NCBI GenBank assembly: GCA_007449985.2
Contig: VIIQ02000118.1
Coordinates: 124,001-188,000, forward strand
Direction: 5' to 3'
DNA: 64,000 nt
Origin: Desmodesmus armatus
Taxonomy: Eukaryota > Chlorophyta > Chlorophyceae > Sphaeropleales > Scenedesmaceae
The notes beneath the pieces were generated by a model. It did not search any database. It was given only the letters and a program-made list of their open reading frames with translations, and was not told the origin of the DNA. Each line of letters opens with the position of its first letter. The first letter of the stretch is position 1. The translations under genes and the position numbers were made by a program. Positions 60,738-64,000 of the stretch are shown here, in pieces.

Positions 60738-62401
60738 AGCAAATGGCCACACAGCATGTGATGTTGCTTGTTGCTTCTGTGTGGACGCCATGTATCTGAG
60801 AGGCGACGAGTGGGATGGGTTTGCGTGTGTTCGGTGTGGGCCACTGCTTGCACCTGGCTGGCCAGCAGGGGGATAACTAGTGCAATGCCCTCATGCTTGC
60901 ATGGGACAATTGACAGTTCGTCTTGCCATGAGCTCAGTGCTGCAGAAGCGCTGCAGTGGCGTTGTTTGTGTATTTCAAAGTGGCCTCAGCTTTTCACGGC
61001 ATCACAAGGTTCACAGAAGACTCACACTGTGAGCCTGGCACGGTGTCACATTTGCTGCTGACAGGGACGTGTGTGCATTCCTTCGTGCTTGTGAGACCAG
61101 CAGCCCTCTCCTGCTTGGCATGCCTCTCAACCATGAGCGGGCCCTGGGTGCAACAAGTACCCTGCCATGCACGGGTACACTGTCAAGGGAAAGTGACGAT
61201 GTGCATGTGTATGGTGCTTGCCAAGCTTGTGGCGGCCACAGATCTGGAGGGCAGCTGCTGCGGAAGCAGGTGTTCACTCAATGATGATACTGATAAGGCA
61301 CCTCAATGACTGGGCTTTTCTTGTTCCTGAGGGCGCTACATCATGTCTTGGACATACCATCGGCTGCAAACCTACAGGCACCTGGAACCAACGGTTGTTG
61401 AATCATTCATGCAGTGACTGCTGCAAAGCACTGCACTGCAGTCGAGTGGCAGTCAGCAGTACTGCTGGTGTCTGGTGGGTGAGCTGCATCTAGTGTTTCA
61501 GGCATCGCCTGTGGTGGCGGGTACTCTCCTTTCCGTGCTGTCCGTTCCCGTCCTTGTAGGTCCTGCAAAGGACTTTGGTTCCCTTCCGATGCTGGGTGTC
61601 GTTGCAGCGTAGCTGCGTGTGTCGCCCTGTAACCCCTTCTTCTCCTGTTTCAGGCACATCGGAATGACAGCTTCAGGCAGGCTGCCAGGGGCCAGTGCGG
61701 CAAGCTGGCATTTTGCGAACAAAACTTGTGAAAGGGGGAGGTATGCACAGGAGGCGCCCTTCAGACACTGGTTGTGCCCAGGCTTTAGCCTCCAGCCTCA
61801 GGCACAGTGGGCTTGAGAGCATCCAACTGCTTGTAATTGCTGTGAACAGCTCCTGCCCTTGTCCTGACACATCATGGACAGCTGGTTACATTCTAACTGC
61901 TTGAGGGAGCATGAGCCATGTCGGCATTGTGCTTGCATCTTGCCAGAAACAAAGGAGGTCCTGTTGTCAGAAGGAGGGTGCGCAACACTCTGAAAATGGG
62001 AGGGTCTGATGGCGTGCGGGCAAGCACACCTGCGCAGCTGCCATTCATCCACGAGGGGTGAGGGCTTTCTGCCAGGCAGGGGTTGAGCTGCGTCGGGCGT
62101 GGCTGTGGCACAAGTTGGCTTAAAGCATCTGCAACACAGAGGGACTCGGAGGGGTGCTGATGCAAGCTGCCTCCGCTGTCGGCACTTGCAGGTGCTTGTA
62201 TCTAACAGCAGTCTGTGTGCTGGAAGCTGGCGCCTTGGGGGGATGGGGGGTAGGAGTTGCAGAGTGACCGGCTGCAGCTGGAAAACTCCAGATTGCTGTT
62301 GCTGCACGCAACCAGCTGCCGGATGCGTCCAAAAGCCCGGAACCTGCATGTCTGATTTTCGCCGCACTCACACTCACTCGCCACTCACTCACTCACTCGC
62401 C
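60738..62401. other. Spacer downstream of the DZIP1-like gene
   Basis: No exon with supportive splice phase or motif was found. TGTAA words occur at about 61627 and 61830 but are far from the stop codon. Confidence 0.4.
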
Positions 62402-63420
62402 GGTCAGTGTTCGTTACAAAGAGGCCTCAAGGACCCAGCCAACCCGATGCAAGCCCCGGGACCCAATCCATGTCCCGCCCTTGTAACTCAAGGCGCCACC
62501 AATCCTACTCAAGACAGCCCAACCACCTGTGGCACACAAGCTGTGTTAGCATGAAACACGCACAAGGCATAAAGCGAACGGATGCGCGGCCAAGAACGCA
62601 CATGCACATGCTGACGCAGACAAGCAGGCCGTGAAAGAGCTGACTCGCCGCGAGGGCCTAAACAGTCAGTCAGTCAGTCACTGTTCGTTACAAAGAGGCC
62701 TCAAGGACCCAGCCAACCCGATGCAAGCCCCGGGACCCAGTAGTAGTAGTAGTAGTAGTAGTGTTACATGGGGCCTGTCAGTTCAGGCCATAAGCTGCCG
62801 ACCATTGGCAACCGGGGACACCAATCCATCATCCCCCCAAAAGTGGGACCCAGTAGTATATGTAGTAGTAGTAGTGTTACATGGGGCCTGTCAGTTCAGG
62901 CCATAAGCTGCCGACCATTGGCAACCGGGGACCCAATCCATCCTAAACCATGATGAAAACACAGGCTCAGAGACGCAACTTTTGGGTGTGTGTGTGTGTG
63001 TGTGTGTGTGTGATTTGTTACAAGGGGCCGTCAATTTGGGACTTAAGCTGCCGACCATTGGCAACCGGGCACACCAATCCATTATGCCCAGTCAGTCAGT
63101 CAGTGTTCGTTACAAAAAGGCCTCAAGGACCCAGCCAACCCGATGCAAGCCCCGGGACCCAATCCATGCCAGTCAGTCAGTCAGTGTTCGTTACAAAGAG
63201 GCCACAAGGACCCAGCCAACCCGATGCAAGCCCCGGGACCCAATCCATGTCCCGCCCTTGTAACTCAAGGCGCCACCAATCCTACTCAAGACAGCCCAAC
63301 CACCTGTGGCACACAAGCTGTGTTAGCATGAAACACGCACAAGGCATAAAGCGAACGGATGCGCGGCCAAGAACGCACATGCACATGCTGACGCAGACAA
63401 GCAGGCCGTGAAAGAGCTGA
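62402..63420. repeat. Long direct repeats with microsatellites
   Basis: A block of about 230 bp at 62405-62637 recurs nearly unchanged at 63185-63417. Its first 70 bp (starting GTTCGTTACAAAGAGGCC) appears twice more, at about 62682 and 63103. A second family (TAAGCTGCCGACCATTGGCA) recurs at about 62790, 62905 and 63045. Interspersed are (AGT)n at 62739-62762, (TG)n at 62989-63012 and short (CAGT)n runs. Confidence 0.9.
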
Positions 63421-63546
63421 CATGGCAATGCAAGCATGACTAGCTGACCCAACCCAAGCTGGCACATGCATCACTGCCCCCGCCCCGTCGGCTAACAGCG
63501 TAAAGCAACCAGAAACACCAAGCACAACAGGAGACATGCAAGGCAG

Positions 63547-63978
63547 TCAACCATCAGGCAAGGCTGGAGAAGCACAGTGAACTCCCAACAGATCACTGGT
63601 CACCCGCAAAAAAGGGTGGTCAGGGGCCAGCTGGGGGAACCAAGACGCTGGAGCCACACGCAACACAACAAAATCCTGCAACAACTCCCAAAAGCGGGCT
63701 ACTGCCTGCCGCTTCACTTCCTCCAGTTTAGCAGCGGCTTGCTGCTGCCGCTGCTGCTGCTCAAGCTGCGTGAGCGCCTGCCGGCGCTGCTGGACCTGCT
63801 CCTGATGCTGCTGCTGCAAGTCAGAGAGGGCTGCAGGCTGCAAGAGGTCAGTGATGAGCTGCTGATCATCGGGGACTGCTGGTAGCTGCTGCTGCGCTGC
63901 GTCTACCGCTGCTCGATGCTGCTGCAAACCCGCAAAGTTGGCGGCCTTCCGACCCATGTCCATAGCATTGCCCCCCAT
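63547..63978 (-). CDS. Gln-rich coiled-coil protein, possibly 5'-incomplete
   Basis: The family is not recognised. The minus frame from an ATG at 63978 gives about 143 residues: a Gly/Met start, a central Gln-rich amphipathic stretch (QQQHQEQVQQRRQALTQLEQ) likely to form a coiled coil, and a C-terminal FWELLQDFVVLRVAPASWF segment before the stop. The frame stays open almost to the window edge, so an upstream exon may lie outside. The layout could fit a retroelement gag-like protein next to repeats, but this is only a guess. Confidence 0.45.
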   Translation of the reverse strand: MGGNAMDMGRKAANFAGLQQHRAAVDAAQQQLPAVPDDQQLITDLLQPAALSDLQQQHQEQVQQRRQALTQLEQQQRQQQAAAKLEEVKRQAVARFWELLQDFVVLRVAPASWFPQLAPDHPFLRVTSDLLGVHCASPALPDG

Positions 63979-64000
63979 GCCCCACACACTCACTCACTCA

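Overview
The window looks like nuclear DNA of a green alga, most likely a chlorophycean or volvocalean relative. The reasons are intron-dense genes with GT-AG introns, abundant CTG/CAG and Ala/Gln/Ser-rich coding sequence, many minisatellites, a plant-type malate dehydrogenase with a PTS2-like N-terminus, a plant/algal-type GH43 gene, and a DZIP1-like gene, a family tied to cilia. The species cannot be named from the sequence alone. No tRNA, rRNA, CRISPR array or complete transposon was recognised. Exon maps below come from reading splice sites, reading-frame phase and family motifs by eye.

Layout. (1) 306-2733, minus: an unrecognised multi-exon gene with a His/Gln-rich tail. (2) 5739-7842, plus: a five-exon gene of the adenosine-specific kinase family, known mainly from archaea and bacteria, carrying a one-base frameshift. 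(3) 8910-29163: an array of five paralogous two-exon genes ending in a MYND zinc finger, four on minus and one inverted on plus, plus an orphan first-exon relic. Only the fourth copy is fully open. The second is clearly a pseudogene, and the others carry indels or one stop codon. (4) 31023-37714, minus: a 15-exon secreted papain-family protease resembling counting factor-associated protein D. (5) 38237-42312, plus, divergent from the protease: an eight-exon GH43-like exo-beta-1,3-galactanase whose exon pieces are repeatedly duplicated into neighbouring introns. (6) 42390-47420: a gene-poor block of minisatellites, including a 102-bp family with perfect G/C hairpins. (7) 47958-50490, plus: an unresolved Cys-containing gene. 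(8) 51835-54832, minus: an eight-exon malate dehydrogenase, probably peroxisomal. (9) 55184-60737, plus, divergent from it: a ten-exon coiled-coil gene with two DZIP1-N-like segments. (10) 62402-63420 holds long direct repeats, and a Gln-rich coiled-coil ORF lies at the right edge.

Two themes recur. First, pieces of exons are copied locally into the adjacent intron or flank (adenosine-specific kinase, GH43 three times, malate dehydrogenase, MYND array). Second, many reading frames are broken by single-base indels, often in homopolymers, while three long genes (protease, GH43, malate dehydrogenase) are phase-perfect over 31 exons. The indels may therefore be real decay, assembly error, or both; raw reads or transcripts would decide.
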